Both the position numbers and the translations under genes were made by a program. Below the pieces are notes generated by a model. That model saw only the letters and a program-made list of their open reading frames with translations, ran no database searches and was not told the origin of the DNA. A stretch of DNA of 64,000 nt from positions 71,980 to 135,979 of the forward strand of contig RQSC01000026.1 of assembly GCA_013416795.1 (NCBI GenBank). The letters are read 5' to 3'. The stretch comes from Prasinococcaceae sp. CCMP 1430. Taxonomy: Eukaryota; Prasinodermophyta; Palmophyllophyceae; Prasinococcales; Prasinococcaceae. The first letter of the stretch is position 1, and every line of letters starts with the position of its first letter. Shown here one piece after another: positions 49,579 to 59,302 of the stretch.

Positions 49579-50105
49579 CGCCCTGCGTGCGGCCGCAGCG
49601 GCAGCGAGGAAATGGAGGGCGGGGGGGGGGGGGCACCCGTGCCCCAGCCCGCCCGTGGGATTTCAGTCCCGCCCCGCGTGGGCGCCCTTCCCCACTGCCC
49701 CGCCCCGCCCCGCTCCCGACACCCTCCCACAGTGCACTCTGTGGCAGCGGCGGCTGGCCAGACACAGGCACTGATCTGATCCGATTGATTTTTGACCTTC
49801 TTGGCCAAGATCCCTAAAACAAAGCTGGTACCCGAACATCGGTCGGTCATTACACTGTACACTGTACAGTACTCGTACAATGTACAGTACTGATACTAGT
49901 CCTAGTCCAGTACTAGTACCGTACGTAGTCTCGCCGATGGTGGTTTACGCTACCCTGTCGACGTAGCCCTCGCCGTGCTCTTCGTCGAGCGACCTGCCGA
50001 GCCGCTCCGCGCGCAGCGCGGCTTCGCTTTCGGGCTCGACGTACACCGCCTTGTATGTAGTCTACTGTACCATCGTGATGGTACTGTGCAGTGTAGCCTG
50101 CGTCC
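49579..50105. promoter_or_regulatory. Intergenic with palindromic AT-rich cluster
   Basis: Upstream of the ASCC2-like gene (minus) and downstream of the ARID gene. 49848-49925 is packed with overlapping palindromes: ACTGTACACTGTACAGTAC, CGTACAATGTACAGTAC, ACTAGTCCTAGTCCAG, ACTAGTACC. Further left is a (G)n tract near 49621-49632. At 50067-50084 is a perfect inverted repeat, GTACCATC-GT-GATGGTAC. Confidence 0.5.
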
Positions 50106-51836
50106 CTACTCTCGTTTTACGTTCCCTCGATCGAGGCGTATGTATTGTGCGCCCTCCCCGTTCAGCCGGACCCAGCCGTCGTCCTCGCGACAGGCCACCG
50201 TGTAGTAATACACGAAGCACCAATTGAGTTCCTTGTCGAAACGTGTGACCTTTGCCGGCCACCACTCGTTGTCCATCGGCCAGTACACCTCGACCATGCT
50301 GCCAACGGCAATGTCGCATGCACCGTTTTGTGGTGCGTCGTTTGTCTGCGTGTGGCGACGCGAGCAGGCGCCGTCAGCTCGCGCACTTGCTATCGCTCGC
50401 GCGCACAGGAGTGGACGCCATGTATCCGCGCTAGCGCACCTCGCGGCGGTCAATTGCCTCCTCCTTTCCTTCGTCCCGTTGCTCCATTTTCGCGTCGACC
50501 TCGGCTGGTCTTGATTGCTCGGGTATCCCTCCATGTTCGCCCTGCCTTTGTCGCTCCAAGCTCTGCGCCTGCTTCTTTGGAGATTGCAAGTGTTGCGCCA
50601 GCGACCCGGGGGCGCCCGGAGCCGCGCCAGGCTGAACGATGGCGTCGCAATTGTCAGCGACCGGTGCATCCTTGGGGGCATCGATACCTGCGGCTTTGGC
50701 GCGCACTTTCGCGTCTTCGACGAGAGTCGCGTAGCAGATATTGGCGCTGGCATCCTGTGGATATGCACGACTGTAGCACTCAAGGAACTGGATGGGCGAT
50801 CATTGAGTGGGGCGCACGCGTGCAAATCGTGCGAGGACGCACGGGTTCGCAGACGGTCGAGCGAACGGGAACATGAATTGTCAGCGCGCACTCAACCCAC
50901 GAGTGCAAGGCAGTCTACACACGCGGCACACTACGCTCGAGTGCATCAAGCAAGCTCACGCACATTCTTGAAGTACTGACGCAAGCGCTGCGACAGTTGC
51001 GCCACCGGGCGCCCGTGCACGCCGTTGGTCATAGCGCGGAAGACGTCGTCCCACCTCTTTCCCCTCAATCCGCCGTATTCTTCCTGGCTGTTGCCGAGCA
51101 CGCACACCGCCCGGTACATGCCGAACAAATCGAGCGGCGCCACATCTGCCAGTGAGCACTTGTTGTACCGCTTGGTGAGGTCCATATGGACCCCACGCGC
51201 CTCCCATACCCGCTCCAAGTCGCGCATGAAGTCCTCGGGCGACAAGACCGTCAGAGCCGGACGCGATTTCTGACTTGGCACTCTGGCAGTCGTCGTGGCA
51301 GCGACAGTGTTGGCCACGGTCGCTATAGACGCACTGCGTGCCTCCAGAGCTTTGCCCGGTGGCGTCACGGCGCCCACATCCGTACGCCCTGCAGAAGCAG
51401 CAGCACGAGCCTCAATGGCCTTGCGCTCCTTGTCGGACAGGCCATCTTCGAGCGGGTTGTATATCTTGATTTGCTTCGTCGCCCTCCCGCTTTGCCCCAC
51501 GCCCGCCTCGCGTAGAAAGGCAGCAAGCTCCTCCTTCTCCTTGCCCATCCGCCTTTTCTTCTCCGCAGCTCGGATCTATGTGCAGCACGTGGAAGCAAGC
51601 GAGCCAGCAACGCGGGCAAGGCAGTGAGGAGTGCACGCCAGCGTAAGCAACGCGTGTGTGCGATAGGCGCGCGCCAGGCACGCACGCGGCTGTGCAGGGG
51701 AAGGATGTAAACGCTCATGTAGCAAAATCCTCACAGCACGTTCGCCGCGCGCCCGCACCTTCTCCACCGCCCTCTCCTGTTCGCGCCTCCCCTCCGCTGA
51801 CAGCTCGATGTCCAAGTCGTCGTCATTCTGTCCCAT
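50106..51836 (-). CDS. ARID plus Tudor-like chromatin protein
   Basis: Four exons: 51836-51759, 51575-50964, 50787-50440, 50345-50106; donors GTGCGG, GTGCGT and GTGCGC; acceptors CATAG, TCCAG and CGCAG, all phase 0; 425 aa. Residues about 121-240 form an ARID domain: EDFMRDLERVWEARG, PLDLFGMYRAV, RWDDVFRAM, then across the third splice LRQYFKN and FLECYSRAYPQD. The splice restores the last helix. A Gln/Glu-rich linker leads to a Tudor-like barrel (VGSMVEVYWPMDNEWWPAKV ... VYYYTVACREDDGWVRLNG). ARID binds DNA and Tudor-like barrels bind methylated or negatively charged partners, so a nuclear chromatin factor similar in layout to ARID4 is likely. Confidence 0.85.
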
Positions 51837-53058
51837 CGAGCGCGGTCGGCAGCACCGCGGACGTTCTGGTCAATGCGGAGGCGCAAAAGCAAGCAAGCAA
51901 GCGCAGGCATGCTGAGGGGCTCCACACCTTTCCGCGAGGACTCGGGACGCGCATCTCACCTGTGGCTGCTCCGCGAGGTTGACGCAAACGTTGCCGTGCC
52001 TTGGCGCCCTGATATTGCCCGTGTGGCCACATGCGCCGGAGCCGCGCGTGTGGCGAGGGCGCGGAAGTGGTGCGAGCTTTGTACCAGGGCGGTCGAGCCC
52101 CAGGAGCGCAACGAGCTCGGCGATGCGCTGCGAATCCTGCGGGGCGGGAGGCTCCTCTCCCATCGCGGCGTCCCTGCCCGCGTGCGCGCCGCGCCCCGCG
52201 TCGCGCGCCCTGTGGCGACCCGCTCCCGCAGATGCCACGCGTGTGCGCCCCCGCGCGCAAGCAGCGGAGAGCAGCTGCCTGTTCGCCGCCAAACCAAAAC
52301 TCTCTCCCCCTCCCTTTTTCTGGGTTCTGAGTTTCGTTTCACCAGCGCGCGACGCGATCTCGATCCGCGTGCGATATATCAGTCAGTCGCCACAGCGACG
52401 CGCGCGTGCGCACACCCGCACGCTCGCGCGAGGGACGGCGGGGGGGGGGGGGGGGGGGTGTGGCGCCGCCGGCGCCCACAGCGGCCCCGCACGACCGCGC
52501 GCGCGCGCGCGAACGCCGCAGTTCGCCGCAATTGCATCGCGCGCGCTTGCAACCTCTCGCTCAATTAAAAACGCGGCCGACCAGGACGAAATGCGCACGC
52601 CCGCGGCCCTTGCGAAACCGGGCAGATCCCCCCCGCGCGCAAAAAAAAAAGGCAAAAAAAAAAACGCCGCATCGCTCTCGCCCGCCATCACACGCCAACG
52701 GAGCCTGGATGCAGGGTTTACACCAGAAACCTCAAATATGCCCGTGGAAAACATCCCATCAAAATGCCTTTTGCCGGCGCATGCCGCACACGTGCAAAAG
52801 TCTCCCGTGGCGAAAGGAGACCCGCGCGCGCGTCTGGTGTGTGTCGCGCCTGCGCGTTTCGAATTCCGCCGTCATCCGAATTCGAAAAGCGGTGCGGCAG
52901 CCGGACGTCGGCGGCGGAGAGCGGTGGCAGACGCGCCGCGCGGGCGGAGGGGGAGGAGGGGGTGAGGGGAGGGAGGGGGGGGGAGGGGAGGAGGGGGCAG
53001 AGTCCACCTGTCACGGGCTCATCCCCGTCGCGCGGCGTTGTGCGTGCGCGGTGTGATC
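51837..53058. other. Long divergent spacer with poly-G run
   Basis: Between ARID and SEC6-like starts. Contains an 18-nt G run at 52441-52458 and A-runs at 52641-52662. The AT-richer patch 52555-52690 has no ORF that looks coding. A G-rich block precedes the SEC6 ATG (52948-52995). No gene supported. Confidence 0.5.
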
Positions 53059-56000
53059 ATGGCGGAGAGGGGCGCGCCCGGCGCAGCGCCCAGCGGGGGG
53101 GACTGGGAGAACGCGGCTCCGGTCTCGCCACGGCCGCTGCGCCCGGCCAGCGCACCGCTCTCCCGGCACCCCTCGGGCGCGTCGAGCACTCCTCTCTCCC
53201 CTCGCTCGCCACGCGTGCTGTCACCACGCGTGCCTTCGCTGTCGGCCCCGGTGAGCCCTGCTGCCCGCATGGCTGAGTCAATTGAAAGAGCCGCCGTGCA
53301 CGCCATGCATGCCGCGCTCGGCGATCAGGCCTTGCCGACCGCTTTTTCTCCTAGTAGCGACTTACTGCGACCTACGGGTGCGCCCGCCAGCTCACGCTGT
53401 GGCGTCGACAGCAAGGTGCTCCTCGCAGTGGTCCGCCGTGCCATCGCCAAGCATGAAGCCGAGCTAAGGCGCGAGAATGCCCGCTTGGCTGACACGTCCG
53501 TGTACCTGTGTGATTCGTGGACTGAGGGCATCGGCACACTTGCCAACGTCGAAAATGAGACGGACGCAGAGGAAGCTGAGGTGCTCGAGCCCATGCGTGC
53601 CCTCGTCATTGAGACGCGCGAGCGCACGTTTGGGGCGCGCCCTGAAGTGGGTAAGCTCCTTGGCAGCGTGGCAGCAGCTCGCGCCAACATCGCTCTGACG
53701 GTGCGCGAGGCCAAAGAGCTCGTTGCCTCCACTGGGAGCCTGGCGAGCGCCGCCGACGAGATGGAAGTGCTTGCCAGCAAGGTCGCAATGGATACTGAGA
53801 GTATCGAGGGATCGAGTGCTATGTATGAGCTCACCGCCCGCACGATAACGTACATCAAGACGTCGGATCTGCTCGGGCGCCTACTCGAGCAGCGCCCGCG
53901 TGAGCAACGAGACACGGGCGCGCCAGGTTTGGCACGCGGTATGAGCGACGGGCAACTCGTGGCGCTGCAGCGCCATCACGATGCGCTTGAACGCGCGCGG
54001 CGCTCACTCGAGACAGCGTTCGATGCTGTGGCCATGGATGCCGACAGGCTCGCGCACCAGTGCCCAGCGGCGCTTGTCTCGCGCGTGCGTGCACTTGAGT
54101 TGCTCGAGCGTGCCGTACGTATCCACAATGCCATGGAATGGCAGGTCGAGGACGAAGAGCGTCCGAGCGCTGGTGCTGGGGTCGCGCTCGAACGAGGAGG
54201 TGAGGATATGTCCGTGCCTGAGGATGGCGCGCACATCGAACCGAAGACGGACATGATACCCGCGGTCGTGACTGTGGCTCCTCCGAGAAGGCGCGCCGCG
54301 GCGCTTGTGTCGACGGCGTCGCCACGCGAAGCTTTTATCCGGAAGATGCTGGAGGTCGCAGCAGAACACGCGCACACCAACCTCGCGTGGGAGGAAGGGC
54401 AGGACGCTACTGTATTGCTTGAGGCCGCGTCTGCGCTCGTCGACAGGCTACACACGGTGCGGTCGATCATCGCACCGTGCTTCCCCCGCGACTACGATCT
54501 CGTGCGCAGGTTTGCAGAGCTCTATCATGGATTTTTTGTCCAGCTCTTTGAGCTCTTTGTCGAGTGCATAGCGGAGGACGGCAAGGCCTCGTCGGCAGCC
54601 GGGCGCACAACGCACTTCGTGTCCAATGCCGCCATCCTCGCAGCGTTGGGGTGGGTCCCGTGGTACTTTCAGACCCTTCGCCTCAAGTACAAGATCGAGG
54701 CCCCTGAAGAGCTGCAGCCGTCACTGTCGACAGCCGCCGATGCACTGCTGGCGAGCTACGTGGAACGGACGCGTCGTTCGCTGAAGACGTGGGCGGATAA
54801 CATTGCGCGTGCCGATGCGACTCTCGAGCCCACAGCCGACGCCAATGGGCGCCTGTCGTCGCCGGCATTTGTGGATGTGATGCGGCTGGTTAGCGACCAA
54901 GTGAGGCTCGTGCAGGACGTCAATGGCAAGCTATTGCTCGAGGTTGGCGCCGCTGGCATGGACGCGTTCCTGCGTTTCCAGCAGCAGCTGATGAAGGCCG
55001 TCAAAGCACCCCTCGAGGACGAGGGCGCCCAAGCAAAAGGTCGTCGCCGTCACGGGCGCAGCCGAAGCGGTGATGCAGACAGCACGCTCGACGCGTACGC
55101 GCACGAGGAACAGATGCGCGCAGAGCTACTCGAGCTCGCCTTGGCGCGCATGGCCTCGATGGCTAATAGCTGTCTGGTGGCTGCCTCCGAGATGGTGCCT
55201 TACGCCGAGTCCATCGCGCGCATGCTGCAGGGGCCGCATGCACTTGCGGCATTTTCGCTGATGGATGCGCGAGCCGTGGCACGCGCGTTTGCTGAGACGG
55301 CTGCCGCCGCTTCCGACCGCTCGGCCGACATTGTGCTGCACGACATCATCGCCAAGCTTTTGCCAGAGCTTTTCACGGACAGGTGGGCGCGCGCCAACGC
55401 TGCAGACTCCGTGGTCGGCAGTATGGTTGCAACACTCGAAGACTATAGCGGCGACCTCCGTCGGTTCATGGACCCCCCTGTGTTCACAGCCACCATGAAC
55501 GCGTGCCTCGAGAAGACCGTGGTCGGCTACCTTGGCGCGCTCGTGCTCAAAACACCGCGTGCTCTGCCCATCGAATGGCTTTCTCAGGCCCAGGCGGACG
55601 AGATGCTGATCGCAGACTTTTTCTCAAGGTTCGTCGAAGGCAACGCGGCAGGCATGGGCCTGCTCGAGACGTCGCTGTCCGCCATGGCGGCCGCGCGGTC
55701 GCTCGTATTCGCGGCCGACGAGCGCGAGACCATCGCCGCCGCGGTACACATGCGGGCGAAGCACAACGTTAGTGATGCCATGCTGGAACGCATTTTAGCG
55801 ATGAACTCGGTCGTGGACTCTATAGCAGTCAGGAGTAGCGTTCTCTCTGCGATAGCTGATGCTACAGCGAGTCACGGCGAGGAGCGCGCCGAGCACGAGC
55901 CCTCGACGACCGAGGACGCGTTTGCGGACGAGGACTGCACCGATTCACCCGACCGGTCCTTCGAGCCCTTTGCGTTGCTCGAGGAAGAGGCAGGCGGGGC

Positions 56001-56190
56001 AAGGCGGATTCGGAGGCGGCGCACGATCGACACGGCCGTGACCTCCGCCGTCAAGCAGCTGAGGTCAGCGCCGAGGCTGAGCAGCCGCGGCTCACGCTGG
56101 GCGGTGCAGCAGGCATCCGCAAAGAAGACCAGGTCGATCATGTTTGCTGACGTGTCCCTCGGTGACTCGGATGAGGAGGCAGCACGATGA
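53059..56190 (+). CDS. Exocyst subunit SEC6 (EXOC3)-like protein
   Basis: 1043 aa, single exon. Helical-bundle protein with a Pro/Ser-rich first 60 residues. The C-terminal half carries the SEC6 layout: HGFFVQLFELFVECIAEDGK, then a WVPWYFQTLRLKYKI block, LLASYVERTRRSLKTWADNI, SSPAFVDVMRLVSDQVRL and MDAFLRFQQQLMKAVKAPLE. These parallel the Sec6 domain (YxxxL, W-x-x-N-I, two-helix cores). Exocyst tethers secretory vesicles to the plasma membrane before fusion. Identity is from domain pattern, moderate confidence; the N-terminal vesicle-tethering helical part is too divergent to check. The last ~130 residues are acidic then basic and may be regulatory. Confidence 0.6.
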   Translation: MAERGAPGAAPSGGDWENAAPVSPRPLRPASAPLSRHPSGASSTPLSPRSPRVLSPRVPSLSAPVSPAARMAESIERAAVHAMHAALGDQALPTAFSPSSDLLRPTGAPASSRCGVDSKVLLAVVRRAIAKHEAELRRENARLADTSVYLCDSWTEGIGTLANVENETDAEEAEVLEPMRALVIETRERTFGARPEVGKLLGSVAAARANIALTVREAKELVASTGSLASAADEMEVLASKVAMDTESIEGSSAMYELTARTITYIKTSDLLGRLLEQRPREQRDTGAPGLARGMSDGQLVALQRHHDALERARRSLETAFDAVAMDADRLAHQCPAALVSRVRALELLERAVRIHNAMEWQVEDEERPSAGAGVALERGGEDMSVPEDGAHIEPKTDMIPAVVTVAPPRRRAAALVSTASPREAFIRKMLEVAAEHAHTNLAWEEGQDATVLLEAASALVDRLHTVRSIIAPCFPRDYDLVRRFAELYHGFFVQLFELFVECIAEDGKASSAAGRTTHFVSNAAILAALGWVPWYFQTLRLKYKIEAPEELQPSLSTAADALLASYVERTRRSLKTWADNIARADATLEPTADANGRLSSPAFVDVMRLVSDQVRLVQDVNGKLLLEVGAAGMDAFLRFQQQLMKAVKAPLEDEGAQAKGRRRHGRSRSGDADSTLDAYAHEEQMRAELLELALARMASMANSCLVAASEMVPYAESIARMLQGPHALAAFSLMDARAVARAFAETAAAASDRSADIVLHDIIAKLLPELFTDRWARANAADSVVGSMVATLEDYSGDLRRFMDPPVFTATMNACLEKTVVGYLGALVLKTPRALPIEWLSQAQADEMLIADFFSRFVEGNAAGMGLLETSLSAMAAARSLVFAADERETIAAAVHMRAKHNVSDAMLERILAMNSVVDSIAVRSSVLSAIADATASHGEERAEHEPSTTEDAFADEDCTDSPDRSFEPFALLEEEAGGARRIRRRRTIDTAVTSAVKQLRSAPRLSSRGSRWAVQQASAKKTRSIMFADVSLGDSDEEAAR

Positions 56191-56867
56191 TGGCAAGGAT
56201 GTAGGCACACGTTCCGCACAACCACGTACTTGGCAAGACGTGCAGATGTTAGTCCCGACTCCATCTATCCGATGCGTGCCAATCTTATTTTTCCCACGCG
56301 TTCCGTGCGGCGCGCAGCATCAAAGCGCCGTCAGAGGTCGGCTGAGTAGCCGCCTCTCGGAGTGAGATTCGCCCCAGCGCGCGACTGTGTTTGATGGTTC
56401 GGACGAGGCTTGAAGCGGTTTCGTCTCCGGATGTCTCGCAAATGCAAAAATTCGGTACGGTTTGGCGGCCAAACGTTTTGTGGCCTCCGAGCGGGGGATC
56501 GCACACCCGCACACAGCGCCTCGAGCACCGCCTTGCCAGCACTGCGCCGTCTCGCGATGCCTGCAAACACTCCTCACCAGCGCTGCGCGGCTCGTCTCAA
56601 CCGGGTCTGATGGTGTTCTCGGAATTGATGGACCGTGCGGGGCACACGCCCCAACACCGCTGTGACACCTGATGGTTGAGCGCAGAGCGCCATTCGATCG
56701 AATGGTCACAACGTGTGGCGTTCTATCATTGGCCAGTCGCGGCGGGGTCCAGTCTTGGCGCCTTCGATGAGGGTGGGTGGGGCAGCCAGGGGCAGAGCCG
56801 GCGCGCGAGCGCAGGGCGCCACACGGCGCCAGCGACCCGCGGCAGGGAAAGGGGGGGGGGGGGGGGG
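56191..56867. other. Intergenic up to the gap, poly-G edge
   Basis: No gene with conserved features. Ends in an 18-nt G run at 56850-56867 right before the Ns, a likely sequencing stop. Confidence 0.5.
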
Positions 56868-57270
56868 NNNNNNNNNNNNNNNNNNNNNNNNNNNNNNNNN
56901 NNNNNNNNNNNNNNNNNNNNNNNNNNNNNNNNNNNNNNNNNNNNNNNNNNNNNNNNNNNNNNNNNNNNNNNNNNNNNNNNNNNNNNNNNNNNNNNNNNNN
57001 NNNNNNNNNNNNNNNNNNNNNNNNNNNNNNNNNNNNNNNNNNNNNNNNNNNNNNNNNNNNNNNNNNNNNNNNNNNNNNNNNNNNNNNNNNNNNNNNNNNN
57101 NNNNNNNNNNNNNNNNNNNNNNNNNNNNNNNNNNNNNNNNNNNNNNNNNNNNNNNNNNNNNNNNNNNNNNNNNNNNNNNNNNNNNNNNNNNNNNNNNNNN
57201 NNNNNNNNNNNNNNNNNNNNNNNNNNNNNNNNNNNNNNNNNNNNNNNNNNNNNNNNNNNNNNNNNNNNNN
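56868..57270. other. Assembly gap (403 Ns)
   Basis: Run of N from 56868 to 57270. Confidence 0.99.
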
Positions 57271-57473
57271 TTATTGTTCCTTGAAGCGGTAGCCGACGCC
57301 GTAGAGCGTTTCGATCATCTCGAAATCGTCGTCGGTGGCTTTGAACTTCTTGCGCAGCCGCTTGATGTGGCTGTTGATGGTGCGGTCGTCCACATAGACC
57401 TGGTCGTCATAGGCCGCGTCCATCAGCGCATTGCGCGATTTGACTACGCCGGGCCGCAGCGCCAGCGCCTGCG
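57271..57473 (-). pseudogene. chvI: Alphaproteobacterial ChvI response-regulator C-terminal fragment (contaminant)
   Basis: Minus strand from about 57473 to a TAA stop at 57271-57273. Translation gives the end of an OmpR/PhoB-type winged-helix DNA-binding domain: [49 protein letters not shown]. This is the typical end of ChvI, the response regulator of the ChvG-ChvI two-component system of Rhizobiales and related alphaproteobacteria. Base use is unlike the neighbours (fewer G/C runs, plain bacterial codons). The matching sequence stops at the 5'-side boundary near 57473, where the aldo/keto reductase starts in the opposite orientation with no linker. The gene's N-terminal ~160 residues are absent. 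Most likely a chimeric read or contig from an associated bacterium, not a host gene. Confidence 0.85.
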
Positions 57474-58385
57474 GTGCGCGTGCCGGCGGCGGTGATCGCG
57501 ACGGGCGTTGCGATGCCGGTAGTGTCGCTGGGCACGGGCGGCGGCGACGTTGGCAACCGCTCGGTGGTGCGCGGTGCCGTGCGGGACTGGCTGCTCGTCG
57601 CCGGGGGGAGAGGCATCGACACCGCGGCAGACTACGACAATGAGGACCTGGTAGGCGACGCGCTCGCCGACGCGGCCGCGGCCGGCGTCCAGCGCGAAGA
57701 GATCTTCTTGACGACCAAGCAGCCCGGCCCGCTCGGATACGACGCCACGCTGGCGTCGCTCGAGGCGTCGCTGGGCCGGCTGCGCACGACCTGGGTCGAC
57801 CTCTTCCTCGTTCACTTTCCCGACCCCGCCAACGCGACCACGCCGGCCGAGGCGCGGCAGCTTCGGCAGGACACCTGGCGGGCGATGGAGCACCTGCGGG
57901 CGAGCGGCAAGGCGCGTGCGGTGGGCGTGTCCAACTTCGAGGTGACCCACCTCAAGGACGTGCTCGACGTGGCCACCGTCGTGCCCGCGGTGAACCAGGT
58001 GCTCTTCAACCCCGTGAAAGCCGACATGGAGCTGCTGGCGTTCTGCGACAGGTGGGGCATCACGCTCGAGGCTTGGAGTCCGCTGGGCGGCCACGACTCC
58101 CGCCACGGCGAGGTGCTGAACCTGCCCCTCATGCGCCGCGTCGCCGCCGCGCACGGCGTCTCCACCGCGCAGGTGGCGCTCCGCTGGGCGCTGCAGCACG
58201 GCATCGTGCTCACCGCCGGCACCACCAACCCCGCGCACATGTCGACCAACCTCGACCTGTGGGACTTCAGGCTCACCGACGACGAGGTCGCGGCCATCTC
58301 CGCGCTCACGCCGCCGCGCGGCCGCTCGGCGCCGGGGGCGCTCCTGAGGGGGGGCGCCGGGTTGGGATCAGGAGCTCGTGTTTGA
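57474..58385 (+). CDS. Aldo/keto reductase, 5' end missing
   Basis: 303 aa from a GTG at 57474 ([20 protein letters not shown]); no ATG precedes it because the host sequence begins at the junction with the ChvI fragment. The TIM-barrel motifs are complete: catalytic tetrad Asp/Tyr in [16 protein letters not shown], Lys in [10 protein letters not shown], His in DLFLVHFPD; then [38 protein letters not shown] and the C-terminal barrel closure. Family: NADPH-dependent AKR, reducing aldehydes or ketones. The C-terminal PRGRSAPGA segment is short. Probably only 5-20 residues are lost. Confidence 0.9.
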   Translation: MRVPAAVIATGVAMPVVSLGTGGGDVGNRSVVRGAVRDWLLVAGGRGIDTAADYDNEDLVGDALADAAAAGVQREEIFLTTKQPGPLGYDATLASLEASLGRLRTTWVDLFLVHFPDPANATTPAEARQLRQDTWRAMEHLRASGKARAVGVSNFEVTHLKDVLDVATVVPAVNQVLFNPVKADMELLAFCDRWGITLEAWSPLGGHDSRHGEVLNLPLMRRVAAAHGVSTAQVALRWALQHGIVLTAGTTNPAHMSTNLDLWDFRLTDDEVAAISALTPPRGRSAPGALLRGGAGLGSGARV

Positions 58386-58832
58386 GGGTAGGGGTAAAAT
58401 AGGGTCCGTCATTTTTTTAAGGAGGGGGGGGTGACTGCGAAGTTCACTTTTGACGTGGGAGTCATCCTTTCACTTTTGACGTGGGAGTCGTCCTTTCACT
58501 TTGACGTGGGAGTCGTCCTTTCAATTTGACGTGGGAGTCGTCCTTTCACTTTGATGTGGGAGTCGTCCTTTCACTATGACGTGGGAGTCATCCCTTCACA
58601 ATGACGTGGGAGGTGTCGGGTGTTCGATGGCTCCCAGGGAGAAACGGCGGCGCCAGCGGCGCGCGCACTCTCGCGCGCCACACGCCGCGCGCGAGGTGCT
58701 GCGTGGCAAGGGAGGCACCCTCCCCCCCCGCCCTTCTTCCGCGCTCTCTCTCTCGCTCTCTCTGTGTCTCTCTCCGCCCTCTCTGCTCCGCCCGTTGGCG
58801 TCTCCCAGCCGACAACGGCGCGGCGCCGAGCG
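58386..58832. other. Intergenic with repeat array and (CT)n
   Basis: From the AKR stop to the acidic ORF. Holds the 25-bp array listed separately and a (CT)n microsatellite at about 58741-58785. An A/T run and G-run occur at 58411-58431. Confidence 0.6.
58446..58612 (+). repeat. Seven 25-bp tandem repeats with TGACGTGG core
   Basis: Unit about TTTCACTTTGACGTGGGAG plus TCGTCC. Cores begin at 58451, 58477, 58502, 58527, 58552 (variant TGATGTGG), 58577 and 58602; steps are 26, 25, 25, 25, 25 and 25. TGACGTGG is the known ATF6/XBP1-type unfolded-protein-response element and a bZIP G/C-box hybrid. The fixed 25-bp spacing is about 2.4 helical turns. Placed 220-390 bp before the acidic ORF and downstream of the AKR stop. 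Confidence 0.85.
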
Positions 58833-59096
58833 ATGGCGCCGCCGAGCGCTGCAGGCGGCAGTGGAGGCGGACGGGGGCGGCATGCGGGCGCCGGGGGTGT
58901 CTCGCGGACGGAGAGGCGCACGGTGGGGGCCGATGGCGGGGAGGGTCGCGATGGTGACCGCGAGCAGGAGAGCGATGACGACGAGGAGGAAGACGACGAT
59001 GACGAAGGGGACTATGAGGACGACGAAATCGACGACCTGCTGTTGGGTGACGGTGCGCGGGGCGCGCCCATGCGTGCGCCCGAGCCAAAGCGCTAA
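58833..59096 (+). CDS. Small acidic low-complexity ORF
   Basis: 87 aa from ATG 58833. Gly/Ala/Arg-rich beginning, then an uninterrupted acidic run (residues about 50-70, ESDDDEEEDDDDEGDYEDDE) and DDLLLGDG. No known domain. It may be a separate small nuclear protein or a first exon of the ESF2 gene 200 bp downstream, whose family also has acidic N-termini; no donor/acceptor pair that keeps frame was found. Kept because acidic runs of this kind are not produced by the local shadow frames. Confidence 0.35.
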   Translation: MAPPSAAGGSGGGRGRHAGAGGVSRTERRTVGADGGEGRDGDREQESDDDEEEDDDDEGDYEDDEIDDLLLGDGARGAPMRAPEPKR

Positions 59097-59302
59097 TATA
59101 AGCCCAGCGCCTGCAGAGCCTGCGCTCGTGCGTGTGCGCCTCGCGCTATCAGAAACTTCCAGCGCGCGCTGCCGGCAGGACCGACGGTCACCTCCCTTGC
59201 TCGGCACGCTGCCGGAGCCCGCTGGTGGCGGCGCACACATGAGGCTCAAGCTGACCCGCTCGCTACGCAGCCCCCCCGTCTGGCAGTGGCATCCAACCCA
59301 TC

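Noticed and set aside
57271-57473. Horizontal transfer of chvI into the host
   Set aside because: Only a gene end, next to Ns, with abrupt junction; contamination is simpler.
58446-58612. CRISPR-like array
   Set aside because: Repeats are 25 bp back to back with no variable spacers, no cas genes near, in a eukaryotic region. It is a simple tandem array.
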